Shown here one piece after another: positions 19,355 to 27,892 of a stretch of DNA of 64,000 nt. The stretch is from Hyphomicrobiales bacterium. Its GTDB lineage: Bacteria > Pseudomonadota > Alphaproteobacteria > Rhizobiales > Rhizobiaceae. The stretch is taken from positions 1 through 64,000 of the forward strand of contig UBXM01000002.1 in assembly GCA_900469445.1 (NCBI GenBank). Reading direction: 5' to 3'. A program made the position numbers and the translations under genes. The notes beneath the pieces were generated by a model. The model worked only from the letters and a program-made list of their open reading frames with translations. It was not told the origin of the DNA and ran no database searches. Position 1 is the first letter of the stretch. Each line of letters opens with the position of its first letter.

Positions 19355-20887
19355 CTATCGATGTTGGTATTTTTCTACCAGTTTATCAGGTTTTGTGCGT
19401 GCACGATCGCCGACGCCGCGTTCTTTCGCCCAAAGGATCGCGGCACCGCGGCGGTTTACGCCAATCTTGCGATAGAGTGACGAGACATGGTTACGCACGG
19501 TGTAGCTCGACAAACCGAGATGCTTGCTCATCTGCTGATCGTTCATGCCTTGGCAGATCAGCGCGAGGATATCCTGCTCGCGCTCCGTAAGGTCCGAGAC
19601 CCCCACTCCGGTGCTGGTGTCCGGGAGAAAAGACCTCTGGCGTAGGGCGGCTAGTTTTTCCACAATGCCGCGACTGAACCAGGAGGTGTCGGCCATGACC
19701 GACTCGATCGCCGACATCAGCTCTTCCTCGGATCGCTTCCGATCCGTGATGTCCTGTATCACCATCATGATGCAGGGAATGTCGTCAATTTTAATCTCAT
19801 CCGATGACAGAAGGCAATCCATTAACGCGCCATCACGCGACTTCAGGCGGAAGTCGATGTTGCGCAGCCTGCCATCCTTCAGCAAGGCCGTCTCGACAAC
19901 CTTTTGTACGTCCTTGTCGAGCCACATATCGAGGTCCGCTTGGCTTCGTCCCATTACCAGTTCCTCGGGCGATCCGATAAGCTTGAAAAATGCGGCGTTT
20001 GCCTCGATCACTTCGAAGTTGTCTGTCCGGACTATAACCGTTGGGACGGGCGACAGGCCGAAAGCCTTGGAGAAACGCTCCTCGCTTTGCTTCAGGACCT
20101 GCTGTGACTTTTTAAGTGGTTCAACATCCGCAAAAGAGAACAGCATGCACGGCTCACCCGATACGTCGATCGGTTCACCCGCGACGATAACGGGTTTTGC
20201 TCCATGCTCCGGCAATGGGATGATCGCTTCCATCTGCGGAATGGTGCGACCTTCCTTGAGCTTTGCCAGCGCTAGTTCCCGTTTCTCTGCAAACGCCAAC
20301 ACGTCGATCTCGTAGGTGCTCTTACCGACCAGGTCGCTACGACTGTACCCAGTCATCTCCAGGAAACCGGGGTTGACCCGCACGTAACGGAGATCGGAAA
20401 GCCTGCAGATCACCGCGGGCGCGGGATTGGCGTTGAACGCCGCTTCAAAACGATCCTCGGCTTCGTACCTGCGTGTCTCGTCCTGGATGATCCAAGCGAC
20501 ATAGGCATTCTTATCGTTCTCTGACACAATGAAACACCTGGAGTCGTGCATCCAGCTTCGATCGTCGCCCTCGGTTGGCCGTACCTCCAACGTGACTTCG
20601 GCCGCGCTCCCTGTTGTGATAACACGATCGACAGGGTGGTCGCAGTCTCCGACCTTGTGATTGTTTCGGTATTTGAGGTCGAAGCGCGAGCGGTACTCCG
20701 AAAGGGACGCCCCAAGCTGCTTCTGGTCGTCGAGGCCATGCATGGTCAAAGCCGCATCGTTCGCCCAGAGCAAATTGCGTTCAAGATCGAGGAGGATCAC
20801 CCCTTCCTTGAGCCCGGCAACGAGCTGGTGCACCTGTATGCGATCCTGTTTGGTATCCAACGCAAGCCTCCTGCCAACGGACTGCAA
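19355..20887 (-). CDS. PAS-PAS-PAS LuxR-type transcriptional regulator
   Basis: A 510-aa cytoplasmic regulator with three PAS domains (about 20-140, 145-260 and 275-390). A short linker leads to a LuxR/NarL helix-turn-helix (about 430-495) with LTEREQDILALICQGMNDQQ and the recognition helix SSYTVRNHVSSLYRKIG. No kinase or receiver domain is present, so a sensed signal acts directly on DNA binding. It lies 280 bases upstream of bphP on the same strand and may act in the same light or redox circuit. The cofactor of the PAS domains is unknown. Confidence 0.88.
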   Translation of the reverse strand: MQSVGRRLALDTKQDRIQVHQLVAGLKEGVILLDLERNLLWANDAALTMHGLDDQKQLGASLSEYRSRFDLKYRNNHKVGDCDHPVDRVITTGSAAEVTLEVRPTEGDDRSWMHDSRCFIVSENDKNAYVAWIIQDETRRYEAEDRFEAAFNANPAPAVICRLSDLRYVRVNPGFLEMTGYSRSDLVGKSTYEIDVLAFAEKRELALAKLKEGRTIPQMEAIIPLPEHGAKPVIVAGEPIDVSGEPCMLFSFADVEPLKKSQQVLKQSEERFSKAFGLSPVPTVIVRTDNFEVIEANAAFFKLIGSPEELVMGRSQADLDMWLDKDVQKVVETALLKDGRLRNIDFRLKSRDGALMDCLLSSDEIKIDDIPCIMMVIQDITDRKRSEEELMSAIESVMADTSWFSRGIVEKLAALRQRSFLPDTSTGVGVSDLTEREQDILALICQGMNDQQMSKHLGLSSYTVRNHVSSLYRKIGVNRRGAAILWAKERGVGDRARTKPDKLVEKYQHR

Positions 20888-21240
20888 GTATCGCTTTCAT
20901 GCGGATGTGCAAGGCTTAGGAGGCTGTCTCAGATCATGATCTTGGGCATCTGATCCGAATGACGGCTCAGCAATGTGGCTGTCGGTGTTGTGCCGAGCCA
21001 GCCAATACGAAGTCTTTTTCGTCAATCCATGGCGTGACGGGGCTGAGGGTAATTGAGCAAAGGTCGCTATATGAGGGTGCTTCTCCATCTCATTTCCCCG
21101 GGCAGCGGCACTCGACATCAAGTGTCCCGGTTGGCCAGTTTTGACAGGTTTTCACAATCCATCACACGCTTGACTTCTGTCGCGATCCTGCCGGGTTGCA
21201 GAAATTGCTAATCCAATCCTCGCCTGAACCGTGCCAGCTG
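20888..21240. other. intergenic stretch
   Basis: About 350 bases between the PAS-LuxR gene and the alcohol dehydrogenase remnant. No supported gene was seen. It may contain further degraded 5' parts of the dehydrogenase. Confidence 0.3.
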
Positions 21241-21421
21241 CATTCACTAAAAATCGGGCAGACCCGGGTCCGGCGGCATCTCGAAAGATAAGCTGTCGTC
21301 GACGGCAAGATCCGTCCATCGTTCCCTCAGCACCCACCGCATCAGTATCAAGGATGGTCCGGAAGCTTACAAGACATCCGGAGATGGATGCGTGAAGGTC
21401 GTCATCCGTCCAATCGGATGA
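21241..21421 (+). pseudogene. 3' remnant of a zinc-type alcohol dehydrogenase
   Basis: The plus strand reads as the last 55-60 residues of a GroES-like zinc-dependent alcohol/formaldehyde dehydrogenase. It has IGQTRVRRHLE, then GKIRPSF, then THRISIKDGPEAYKT and GCVKVVIRP before a TGA. A stop, one frameshift and a small deletion interrupt it, and no N-terminal catalytic or cofactor domain is present. It sits between two minus-strand regulators, so it is a leftover of an insertion or deletion event. Confidence 0.65.
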
Positions 21422-21459
21422 TGCCGAAAGTGGCCCGGCTCTTAAAATCGGAAGACGAG

Positions 21460-22164
21460 CTAGTATCGCCAATCGCGTGTGATGTGACGATCGTATTCAC
21501 TTTCGGGAATGCCATAGATGCGGCCAGCGATTTGCTTCAGTTTTTCGATGTCTTTCACGTGTATGAGGCTTCGCTCAGCCTTGATCGCCTGCTCGCCTTC
21601 GAGGCGATGCAAGGCATCCGTGACACTCGGGCGGCGCACACCGAGCATCAACGCCAGGAAGTCGTGCGTCAGTGGCAACTCGTATCCAATGCGGTCGCGT
21701 CCCATCAGGACCCAGCGCGCCAGTCTTTGTTCGACCCCGTATCGACCGTCGGCGAGGGCAGTTGTCGCTACCTGGATCAGGAATACATGAGCGTACCGCA
21801 TCAGGAGCTCGCGCATAGGACGGCTTTCATTCATCGCTTGCCGAAGGACCGTAACCTCGATCCGCAATGCCGGCCCGCCACATTGCATGAATGCGAAATG
21901 CGGCGTGCTGTCGACCCCCAGAATGGCGGGGACGGCGGAAAAACCTTCAAGACCAATGCAGCCGACCTCGATGTTTTTTTCACCCGCTCCTCCCGCGATC
22001 TCGGAAGACAATCCGCCTTCGAAGAAATGGACGAAGCGGATCGGCTGGTCCGGCTCGAACAGCCTTTCGCCCTGTTGCAAGGTCACTGGCTCGAGATGAG
22101 GCCGAACACTTGCAGCTACATCGTCGGAAAGCAGCGAGAGAATCCTGTTGTTCGTCCAGGCCAT
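21460..22164 (-). CDS. Crp/Fnr-family transcriptional regulator
   Basis: A 234-aa regulator with an N-terminal cyclic-nucleotide-binding-like domain (about 10-130) and a C-terminal winged helix (about 150-225). The helix-turn-helix is seen in LTHDFLALMLGVRRPSVTDAL. The cysteine pattern of Fnr iron-sulphur sensors is absent, and the phosphate-binding cassette of cAMP-binding Crp is not obvious. It belongs with the many rhizobial Crp/Fnr proteins of unknown signal. It is monocistronic, divergent from the DUF6894 gene with about 150 bases between. Confidence 0.85.
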   Translation of the reverse strand: MAWTNNRILSLLSDDVAASVRPHLEPVTLQQGERLFEPDQPIRFVHFFEGGLSSEIAGGAGEKNIEVGCIGLEGFSAVPAILGVDSTPHFAFMQCGGPALRIEVTVLRQAMNESRPMRELLMRYAHVFLIQVATTALADGRYGVEQRLARWVLMGRDRIGYELPLTHDFLALMLGVRRPSVTDALHRLEGEQAIKAERSLIHVKDIEKLKQIAGRIYGIPESEYDRHITRDWRY

Positions 22165-22317
22165 GTCGATCTTTCTCCTATCCCAGCGGCAACCGGTGGC
22201 ACCACTGCTCCAAGCGTAATTAGGGCGCGAAGAGCTTACATCTACTCAGCGCGCTGCAATCCCATGGGAAACTTATCGTCGTCATCGAAGTTCATATTAA
22301 AAAACAGGGAGTAGCCA

Positions 22318-22560
22318 ATGGCTCGTTACTTTTTTCACATCCGTGATGGTGAACGTCTTTCAAAAGATCCGGAGGGGGCCGACTTCGAAAATCTGGATGC
22401 GGCTCGCGTTGAAGCAGTGAAGTCCGCTCGTGAGCTTTTGTCCCAAAAGGTGCTCAACGGAGAAGAGGTAGATGGGCAAGCATTCGAACTCACTGCAGAA
22501 GACGGCACAGTGATCGACAGGGTGCCATTCCGCGATGTGCTTCGGCTTCACGAGGAGTGA
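22318..22560 (+). CDS. DUF6894 family small protein
   Basis: An 80-aa protein starting MARYFFHIRDGE, with a D-x-EGADFENLDAARVEA segment and a C-terminal VDGQAFELTAEDG turn. This is the layout of a small cytoplasmic family very common in Rhizobiales (DUF6894). A GGGAG site precedes the ATG. No enzymatic residue pattern is visible and the function is unknown. Confidence 0.8.
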   Translation: MARYFFHIRDGERLSKDPEGADFENLDAARVEAVKSARELLSQKVLNGEEVDGQAFELTAEDGTVIDRVPFRDVLRLHEE

Positions 22561-22899
22561 TCGACCGGGACACGAAACGTGAGGGGGTATTTGCCTGGGC
22601 AGATGCCGCCGGCCGTCAAACCCCGTCGGTCGATCGGCCAGTTAAACTGCGACGATGGCGAAGTCAGGCATTGTGGACGTTGCAACTAGATGGCCTCCGT
22701 GCTTGCGTCCCTCGCAGCGCCACACCTCTGGCGATGTCAGGGCCGTGGGTTGGCTACCGATAAGTTGCGATCCATCCATTCACGGCCTGCCTTGCCATGG
22801 GCTCAGCCGGGATCTTCGTGTGCCCTTCCTTTTTCTGTTGAATGACCTGGATCTCGCCAGCCCATACCTTCGGAAACTTGGGCAAGCGGGAGCGCGGGT
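22561..22899. other. stretch without a supported gene
   Basis: About 340 bases at the start of a 1-kb zone with remnants only. Overlapping short frames exist but none has a ribosome site or a recognisable product. Confidence 0.3.
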
Positions 22900-23050
22900 T
22901 CAAGGCTTTGCTTCGATGGAGGGAGAAGGCTGGCACTATTCCCAGGTCATTGCGGACTGCAAGCAGGCTGCAGAGGGGATGATTCCGGCCGAGGTAGCAA
23001 AAGAGTCATTCATTTCGGCTGCAATCGAGGCTCACGTTTATGCTCACTGA
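22900..23050 (+). pseudogene. DUF982 remnant
   Basis: The reading frame ending at 23050 contains GEGWHYSQVIADCKQAAEG and VAKESFISAAIEA, which correspond to the C-terminal half of DUF982 proteins. The expected N-terminal half is not in frame upstream, and no start or ribosome site is near. It is probably a truncated copy of the family also present at 4668 and 23555. Confidence 0.5.
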
Positions 23051-23554
23051 CTGCGGCATTTGATTTGGAGCCATGCCTGGTGCGATGGCACTTTCGTTTC
23101 TCCCAGGAGACCTGTTGCTGGACATGAACGCTTGGCTCAAGGGCTTGTGCAATATCACAAACGGTCGGCCACCGTCGTTTGGGAGCTTAAGCGTAACCAT
23201 TGGCAAGAACAAAAAGTAGGTAGGATGAGTTTTGCCGACGACCTCTGTGATCGGTGACGACAAGGTCTATTACCTCCCGCCCGATAATCTCAATGGCTTG
23301 CTTTACGAGGCTCGTCTCGACGCCCTGAAAAGAGAAGTGCCGGAAGCTATGAAGCCGCGCAAGATCGAGATCGCCGCTGAACCTGCCCTCAGCGAGTCCC
23401 TTCGGCTGGAAGCGGACCATCAGGTCGCCTGATAGGAAGTGCTCTCAGGTTGATGTTACGCTCGACCGAAGTACGTTGCATGTCGTTGCTTGGCCGGCCC
23501 CATCTCGGGGGCCCGTTTCTCAAACTATGTTACAGAGCAAAACAGGAGGTTGTG
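23051..23554. other. stretch without a supported gene
   Basis: A 66-codon plus-strand frame (23232-23432) has hydrophilic composition but no ribosome site or family match. An overlapping minus-strand frame is no better. I do not call either. Confidence 0.3.
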
Positions 23555-23816
23555 ATGCTACTCGCTTTGTTCGACAAACCGATCTACGCGCAGCGCCGGT
23601 ATTTCGTTCAGGAGGTTGCCGGACTGAATGATGTGTTCGACTATCTTGACGAATGGCCGCAGGCAAAGCGAAATCTCGCTTATGAGACCCTTCTCCGTTT
23701 ATTGCCTGGAAGCCGCTAACGGACACTGGCCAATCGATGCGGTCCGAGAGAACCTGCGTGTCTTTCTAAAGCAGGATGGCAAGCTTGCCGAACTCGAAGA
23801 CCTCCCACCCCATCTC
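23555..23816 (+). pseudogene. frameshifted DUF982 protein
   Basis: A good ribosome site (AGGAGG) precedes ATG 23555. The frame gives LFDKPIYAQRRYFVQEVAG and DVFDYLDEWPQAKRNLAYET and then stops early. One base over, the text continues as CLEAANGHWPIDAVRENLRV and GKLAELEDLPPHL. Removing a single T near 23700 would restore one DUF982-like protein of about 88 residues. Past 23816 the frame runs straight into a diguanylate cyclase remnant, so the natural 3' end is also gone. Confidence 0.7.
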
Positions 23817-23844
23817 CGCCGTGACGGTCGCGCTAAAATAAGGG

Positions 23845-24330
23845 GAGGGGCAGGCGGGACGGTTATACGATCGAGAAGCGGTATCTGCGTCCATGAAGAG
23901 AGATCGCTCAATTTTGCATCCATGTGGCCGCTGTGCGCCATGCTGAAGGTAGATGCCAGCTTGCTGAACGAACCGCTGGAGCTGGCGCTCGAGGCCGTTC
24001 CCGGCGGCTTTTGCATATGGACATCCTGACCGGCAAGTTCGAGACGTCCGATCAAATGGCTCATTTTATCGGTGGGCCAACCGCCGCAGGCTGGATCTTG
24101 AGCGCCACTTCAACCACGTCAACGTCGATGACAGCACCCATCTTGTGGCACGAAGTGAGGCAGCAGCCGAATGCATTCCCAAGCGGATGCGGAGCCGATT
24201 GCAATCGCCGATCAATACGATGACATCCGCACGAGCATCTGGGGAAACTGACAAATGCGAAGCGCGATGTGTCGGAGGTTCTGAAAGGGTCCGACGCGCT
24301 CCTTATGAAGCGAAACAGCAGGCCAGGATG
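23845..24330 (+). pseudogene. decayed copy of the PAS-GGDEF gene at 26448
   Basis: Short blocks match the intact PAS-GGDEF protein in order. GRDGYTIEKRYLRP is followed by LELALEAVPGGF, MDILTGKFETSDQMAHFIGG and a WILERHF-like segment. Near the end KRDVSEVL and a YEAKQQ-like block correspond to the close of the GGDEF domain. The blocks are in different frames and most of the catalytic domain, including GGDEF itself, is deleted. This is a second, dead copy about 2.5 kb upstream of the live gene. Confidence 0.75.
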
Positions 24331-24340
24331 CGGTTCGTTC

Positions 24341-24637
24341 TCAGCCTGCATCCTGGATAGAGTCAGAAAGGTCAGCCTCTCTATTCCGGCGAAGATCCGC
24401 TTCACTGTTCGACGGTGTGGTTTCGCCGCCATTCCTCGTGGACGTTGACCGCTGTGCGCGACGCGCAGTGAGATCGTTGTATCGAGACCGAAGTTCTGAC
24501 ATCTCGTAGTCGCCAGCGATCCACTGCTCAACCCAAACTAAAAACTCAGCGCTATCGTCAATCGGCAAGCCTCTCGACGCGGCTTTTAGCCGAACTTGTT
24601 CGAAAATCAATCGCCGTTTCTCGCTGCCGATCATCAT
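24341..24637 (-). CDS. conserved small hypothetical protein
   Basis: A 98-aa soluble protein. The N-terminal 65 residues (KRRLIFEQVRLKAASRGLPI, then EFLVWVEQWIAGDYEM and LRSRYNDLTARR) form a probable helical domain. The C-terminal 30 residues are Ser/Arg/Glu-rich and likely disordered. A related but damaged copy is at 47275-47460. No function is known. Confidence 0.6.
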   Translation of the reverse strand: MMIGSEKRRLIFEQVRLKAASRGLPIDDSAEFLVWVEQWIAGDYEMSELRSRYNDLTARRAQRSTSTRNGGETTPSNSEADLRRNREADLSDSIQDAG

Positions 24638-24663
24638 TCGTCAATTCTCTGTAATGGGAGCTG

Positions 24664-24903
24664 CTAAAGGAATACCGCGATGCCTTCCGCAGTGACGACG
24701 TGTATGAATTCGTCCCAAGCCTCTTGAGCGGATGCGAAGGTCTCATCCCAATCGGTGAGCTGGTCTTCTAGGGTGGTGACCTCCATCCGCCAACCGTCAC
24801 TTCCCAATGGACGGAAGATTTCTACGATGACGGTTATGCCGCTTTCGGTATAGCGACCGGAAAGCTGCGAACGTTCGCGAGTGGGCAGATCTGTCTCAGT
24901 CAT
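24664..24903 (-). CDS. small conserved hypothetical protein
   Basis: A 79-aa acidic cytoplasmic protein. After a short polar N-terminus it reads YTESGITVIVEIFRPLGSD, then WRMEVTTLEDQLTDWDETF and AQEAWDEFIHVV. This looks like a compact alpha/beta fold of a small rhizobial family. I chose the ATG at 24903 because AAGAGA precedes it; an upstream ATG would add 28 low-quality residues. The next gene on the strand starts 27 bases after its stop, so the two may be cotranscribed. Confidence 0.55.
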   Translation of the reverse strand: MTETDLPTRERSQLSGRYTESGITVIVEIFRPLGSDGWRMEVTTLEDQLTDWDETFASAQEAWDEFIHVVTAEGIAVFL

Positions 24904-25167
24904 CGATCTCTTACGGCTTATTGGCACGCTGCAGATTATCTGAGTGCTTTGATTAATTGCAAGTGGGCTAACGGTTTGACGGCGCATTTAGATGCTTGAG
25001 GAAGTTGATGTAGATATGGTCTCAAGCTTGGCGGCAGGGTGTGTGGCGCGCGATGGGCAGCAAGGGTGGCAAGCACGGCAACGTCGCCCTCCACTTGCAG
25101 GGGCACCTCACGATGGCGCGTTAAGCGGGCTTCGAACAACAAGAATAAAGATAATGCGGAAATCCCA

Positions 25168-25447
25168 ATGCGCACGATTACATGTCTTTCCCACTCCTAT
25201 GACGGCGCCCGCGATGCCGTGAAGGCTCTGGAAGATGCAGGCGTCCTCCGATCACATCAGCATCATCTCAAACAAGGACGGTAGGCAAGACATCGAAGGT
25301 CAAGGAAACAACGCTGCCGAAGGTGCTGGGACTGGCGCTGGTATCGGCGCGGTGGCTAGCGGCGCCGGTGGTCTCCTAACCGCCTCTCTCTATGCTGAAG
25401 GCGTTCGCCGCGGCAGCGCGGTGATCGCCGCCAAGGTGGAAGAATAG
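25168..25447 (+). pseudogene. broken general stress protein paralogue
   Basis: The 5' part (MRTITCLSHSYDGARDAVKA and LEDAGV) matches the start of the intact protein at 775-1374. A +1 shift at about 25235 leads to SDHISIISNKDG and NNAAEGAGTGAGIGAVA. The central glycine-zipper region, about 55 residues, is deleted: GGLLT is joined directly to SLYAEGVRRGS. The copy ends early at a TAG. It has a frameshift plus a large in-frame deletion, so it is not functional in the parental form. Confidence 0.8.
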
Positions 25448-25934
25448 AAGGTTGCTTCTGCGACGGTTCCCAAGCTTGCGAGCGCGCTCGAACTCGGGTG
25501 TCATTCAAGGCCAAGCACTGGTAAAGATCAGGTCATTTGGGGCAGGAGAGCAATTACCTTTCCATCTGTGCCGCGCTCGCTTCGGTCGGAGTCAAGAACG
25601 AGGCTCCTTAGCGCCTGCCGCACCTGCTGATCTGACCATCCTGCAGTTACGAGCGCCTCGAGAAGCGGGACGATTGGCAGACGCCCCGCGTTTAAAGGCA
25701 GACAAGGCTTGCCGCGTGCATCTAGTGGTAATGTAATCTCGTGCCGCTTCATTCCACAGACATGTGACAGCTGGGTGATAAAGCAAGAGAGTATTTCATT
25801 CCGATGAACAATGATGGAGGAGCGGCTCGCGCGACCCTCACGATCAAGGGAAAGCCGCAACGCCTGCGCTTTCGATAAAGCTGAGAACTACGGCCGGCAG
25901 CTGTTGTTTCAGTAAAAGCGATCTTTGAGACCTC
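25448..25934 (-). other. stretch with one doubtful minus-strand frame
   Basis: A minus-strand frame covering 25528-25860 has coding-like composition in its last 70 residues (KPCLPLNAGRLPIVPLLEAL, SDQQVRQALRSLVLDSD). It has no ribosome site and no known relatives, and the start is uncertain. I leave it as a possible gene or remnant. Confidence 0.3.
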
Positions 25935-25958
25935 GGAACGATCTCGGCTGAGCCGGTT
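25935..25958 (+). promoter_or_regulatory. possible EcfG-type promoter upstream of the CsbD gene
   Basis: GGAAC (25935-25939) followed by 16 bases and GTT (25956-25958). The spacing is one base shorter than in most sites of this window, and the distance to the CsbD start is long (about 115 bases). Confidence 0.35.
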
Positions 25959-26072
25959 AAGATTTCAGTCGGTCCGATCGGCAGCCGACGACGGACTTCT
26001 CCGGCGATCGCGACCGGGCAGCGATTTAATGCAGCCCGCACCGCTGATGAATAAAAATGAAGGAGATAAGCC

Positions 26073-26264
26073 ATGAGTTCGACATCCGACAAAATTTCAG
26101 GCGAGGCCAATGAATTGACGGGTAAAGCAAAGCAGGCGATTGGCGATGCCACTGACAATCGCAGCATGCAGGCTAAAGGCGCGGCTGAGCAAGCCAAGGG
26201 CGATGCCCAGCAGACAAAGGGCGAAGCTAAGGACGCCTTGAAGAGCGTCGTCGATCGCCGTTAA
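26073..26264 (+). CDS. CsbD family stress protein
   Basis: A 63-aa highly charged, Ala/Lys/Gln-rich protein with the CsbD layout: DKISGEANELTGKAKQAIG and repeated QAKGxAEQAKGDAQQTKG units. CsbD-like proteins are small, abundant, probably disordered or helical proteins made in general stress in many bacteria. AAGGAG precedes the ATG. An EcfG-like promoter lies upstream. Confidence 0.9.
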   Translation: MSSTSDKISGEANELTGKAKQAIGDATDNRSMQAKGAAEQAKGDAQQTKGEAKDALKSVVDRR

Positions 26265-26447
26265 ACGAACCTGCTGATCGAAACCTGTGTGGCTCGCTGT
26301 TCAGCGGCCTTTCCTTTTGGTGGTTTTGGGACGTGGCAGCTATCTTCGCTTGCAGGAGTCTTATCTCCGTAGATCCGCAATCTTCACCTTGATAATCATC
26401 TCCTGAACTACACCTATCGCGGTAATGCACCTGTCTCGGGAGGATAG

Positions 26448-27707
26448 ATGGAAGCTGAACCCTATACGGACGACGATCCCGGCACCCGACTGGCACTTTT
26501 CGATTTCGCCTTCGAAAACGCGCCGATCGGCATTGCCCTCGTAGACCTTGAGGGACGCATTATTCGCGGCAACTCAGCATTCGCCAAACTATTGGCCTTT
26601 CCGCCAGAGAAGGTGCCCGGAACGCACTTTAGAGACTTTACCCATCCCGACGATATCGAGGCCGATCTGATCCTGTTTCGACAGGTACTGCAGGGGAGAC
26701 GGGACGGTTACACGATCGAAAAGCGTTACTTGCGACCGTTTGGAGAGATCGTCCATGTCCTCATCCACGTGGCCGCCATGCGTAACGCCGATGGCAAAGT
26801 CGTGCGGTTCATATCTCAGATCGAGGACATCACTCGCCACAAGGACCATGAGCGGCAGCTGGCGGAGCGGGCGGCGCAACTCGAGCTGGCGCTCGAAGCC
26901 GTTCGCGGCGGTTTTTGGCATATGGACATCCTGACTGGCGTGTTTGAGACGTCGGATCGACTGGCAAAGTTCATTGGTGGGCCGACTGCAGCGCGTCTTG
27001 ATCTTGAGCGCTACGTCGACAGGGTCAACGTAAACGATGGCGCTCAAGCCGACCTGGCACCCCTGATCGCTGGTGACATCGATCAGAATGTGGCCGAGTA
27101 TCGTCTCGATACTATCCACGGCGAACGCTGGATGCGGTGCGACCGACGGCTTCTACGCGACAGTGACGGGCGGCCAGTAAAGATCGTTGGAATGGCGATC
27201 GACTTCACTGAAGAACGACGCCGGATTGAATTGCTTGAGGAAACGGCACGTACCGACGTTCTAACCGGGCTGTTAAACCGCCGTGGGCTATCAATTGAAT
27301 TCGCCCGCCTGAAGTCTGCAGACGGTTTTGCCGTCCTTGCACTAGACCTCGATGGGTTCAAGGAAGTGAACGATGGCCATGGTCACGCCATGGGAGATAT
27401 CGTGCTGCAGACCGCCGCTGCCAGAATTCGCTCGGCCGTCCGGGAGGATGATCTCGTTGCGCGGACCGGCGGAGATGAATTCGTGGTGGTTGTCGCGGGA
27501 AACCGATCGACGGGCGAGGCGGCTGCCGAACGGATCCTAGAGCGGATGAGAGAGCCAATTCCAGCCGCATACGGTATCGCGCACGTCCGTACCAGTATCG
27601 GCGCGGTGTGGACTGCTGCCAAGCGTGACGTTTCCAGTCTCATCAACGAGGCCGACGCACGTCTTTATGAAGTGAAAGCGGCAGGCAAAGACGCCGTCAG
27701 ATTTTAG
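26448..27707 (+). CDS. PAS-PAS diguanylate cyclase
   Basis: A 419-aa soluble sensor enzyme. Two PAS domains (about 12-130, with FDFAFENAPIGIALVDLEGR, and about 140-245) are followed by a GGDEF domain (about 255-415). The active-site loop RTGGDEFVVVVAG and the NRRG and DLDGFKEVND motifs are intact, so it should make c-di-GMP from GTP. An RxxD inhibitory site is not obvious. No EAL domain is present. A decayed copy lies at 23845-24330 and an unrelated GGDEF-EAL remnant at 7540-8308; this is the only intact GGDEF enzyme in the window. Confidence 0.9.
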   Translation: MEAEPYTDDDPGTRLALFDFAFENAPIGIALVDLEGRIIRGNSAFAKLLAFPPEKVPGTHFRDFTHPDDIEADLILFRQVLQGRRDGYTIEKRYLRPFGEIVHVLIHVAAMRNADGKVVRFISQIEDITRHKDHERQLAERAAQLELALEAVRGGFWHMDILTGVFETSDRLAKFIGGPTAARLDLERYVDRVNVNDGAQADLAPLIAGDIDQNVAEYRLDTIHGERWMRCDRRLLRDSDGRPVKIVGMAIDFTEERRRIELLEETARTDVLTGLLNRRGLSIEFARLKSADGFAVLALDLDGFKEVNDGHGHAMGDIVLQTAAARIRSAVREDDLVARTGGDEFVVVVAGNRSTGEAAAERILERMREPIPAAYGIAHVRTSIGAVWTAAKRDVSSLINEADARLYEVKAAGKDAVRF

Positions 27708-27892
27708 TCGCCATCGCGCATAGGAGACTGATTGGAGAGCTTGAGGCAAACGCAGCACCGGGAATTGTGATCGCGTTCTGACGAACGTGCTCAGTTTAAA
27801 CGCAGTTTGCGTCCGCAAATAGGATCCTGCCGCCACATTTCTGTTCTCTTTCTGATCGAAGGAGTGCTAAGGGCATCCGGAACAGAACGTGT

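Noticed and set aside
21388-22314. A 308-codon plus-strand frame across the Crp/Fnr gene
   Set aside because: The Crp/Fnr domains on the minus strand are clear; the plus frame has no domains and begins in the dehydrogenase remnant.
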